Assembly (NCBI GenBank): GCA_932521025.1
Contig: OW051470.1
Span: forward strand, 6,372,501 to 6,436,500
Direction: 5' to 3'
Source: Oscheius onirici
Taxonomy: Eukaryota > Nematoda > Chromadorea > Rhabditida > Rhabditidae
DNA: 64,000 nt
Shown: in pieces, positions 63,580-64,000 of the stretch
How the letters are laid out: each line of letters starts with the position of its first letter
Position numbering within the stretch: the stretch's first letter is position 1
Program-made: the position numbers and the translations under genes
Notes under the pieces: model-generated
Seen by the model: only the letters and a program-made list of their open reading frames with translations
What the model was told of the DNA's origin: nothing
Database searches by the model: none

Positions 63580-64000
63580 GATTATTTCACGTCTCTGTCA
63601 CAGGTATTGAATCCTTACCGGTTCTTCTAGACCCCTTGCCCTGTAAATAGATTCTATCTGTATACAGTGCACCACATAATTATAAAACGCACCCAAAAAA
63701 ACACGCACCCCTGTTGAATTTTCAAAAAACTGAACGAATCAGACTACCGGGGACACTTGCAACGTGTAACTTTGCCATTTACGTAAATTAATTGTCATTA
63801 AAACTGCCTTTTTCAACTGATTGGAGCTCCCGTTCTCCCTTCAAAGGCAACTCAACTCTGGCACAAGAAAATCGCTTCTTTTTCATCCCTCTCCACTCCA
63901 TCCTTCCAAACCGAACTTTTTGGAAAATGTCAGGGGCTGTATTGTACTCAAAATCTATGCATTAGACAAGATACATCGAGACTTGAAAGAGCGCAGGTCC
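63580..64000. other. 3' flank of the STARD3-like gene
   Basis: AT-rich 3' UTR and spacer. No AATAAA-flanked second gene, repeat end or RNA motif was recognised before the window ends. Confidence 0.35.

Overview
The window is nuclear DNA from a nematode. Genes are split by very short introns (about 35-60 nt). 3' splice sites are close to TTTTCAG, and the same signal lies a few bases before many start codons, as expected for spliced-leader trans-splicing. Same-strand genes are tightly packed in operon-like runs. Two genes carry the CX module, which I know only from nematodes. Several neighbour pairs also match C. elegans chromosome III neighbours as I remember them. I cannot name the species.

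Layout. 1-4010 (minus strand): a run of four genes, VMA21-like, VMA21, PDCD2 and an unrecognised helical protein that runs off the left edge. 4797-6079 (plus): TDP2. 6285-9700 (minus): RHEB, arfaptin and CINP. 11058-16277 (plus): SRPK kinase and CHP1, followed at 16423-18881 by a membrane-anchored carboxylesterase. 18882-24099 is a decayed stretch. It holds a TTAA-flanked fold-back element with a second element nested in it, fragments of an unknown family, a broken phospholipase B-like gene and one intact single-exon membrane-protein gene. 24100-34840 (minus): the checkpoint kinase ATR, with one large intron full of repeats. 34841-41762 is a repeat block with fold-back elements, poly-G tracts and a broken RTE-type LINE. 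41763-45533 (plus): RECQL5, with ALG14 nested antisense in one intron. 45636-49515 (minus): the ubiquitin-like/S27a fusion and FTSJ3/SPB1; the S27a gene carries two near-identical box C/D snoRNA candidates in its introns. 50220-52434: a small Lys-rich secreted protein and an SH2-tyrosine kinase pseudogene split by a hAT-type element. 52435-54985 holds more fold-back elements. 54986-58528 (plus): two CX-module membrane proteins. 58988-60707 (minus): S6 kinase. 62059-63579 (plus): a STARD3-like MENTAL-START protein.

Functionally the intact genes are mostly housekeeping: DNA damage response (TDP2, CINP, ATR, RECQL5), TOR signalling (RHEB, S6K), splicing control (SRPK), ribosome production (S27a, FTSJ3), V-ATPase assembly (VMA21), N-glycosylation (ALG14) and sterol transport (STARD3). 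Gene models were joined by eye from splice signals and reading frame. The overall spans are much more reliable than every internal exon edge.
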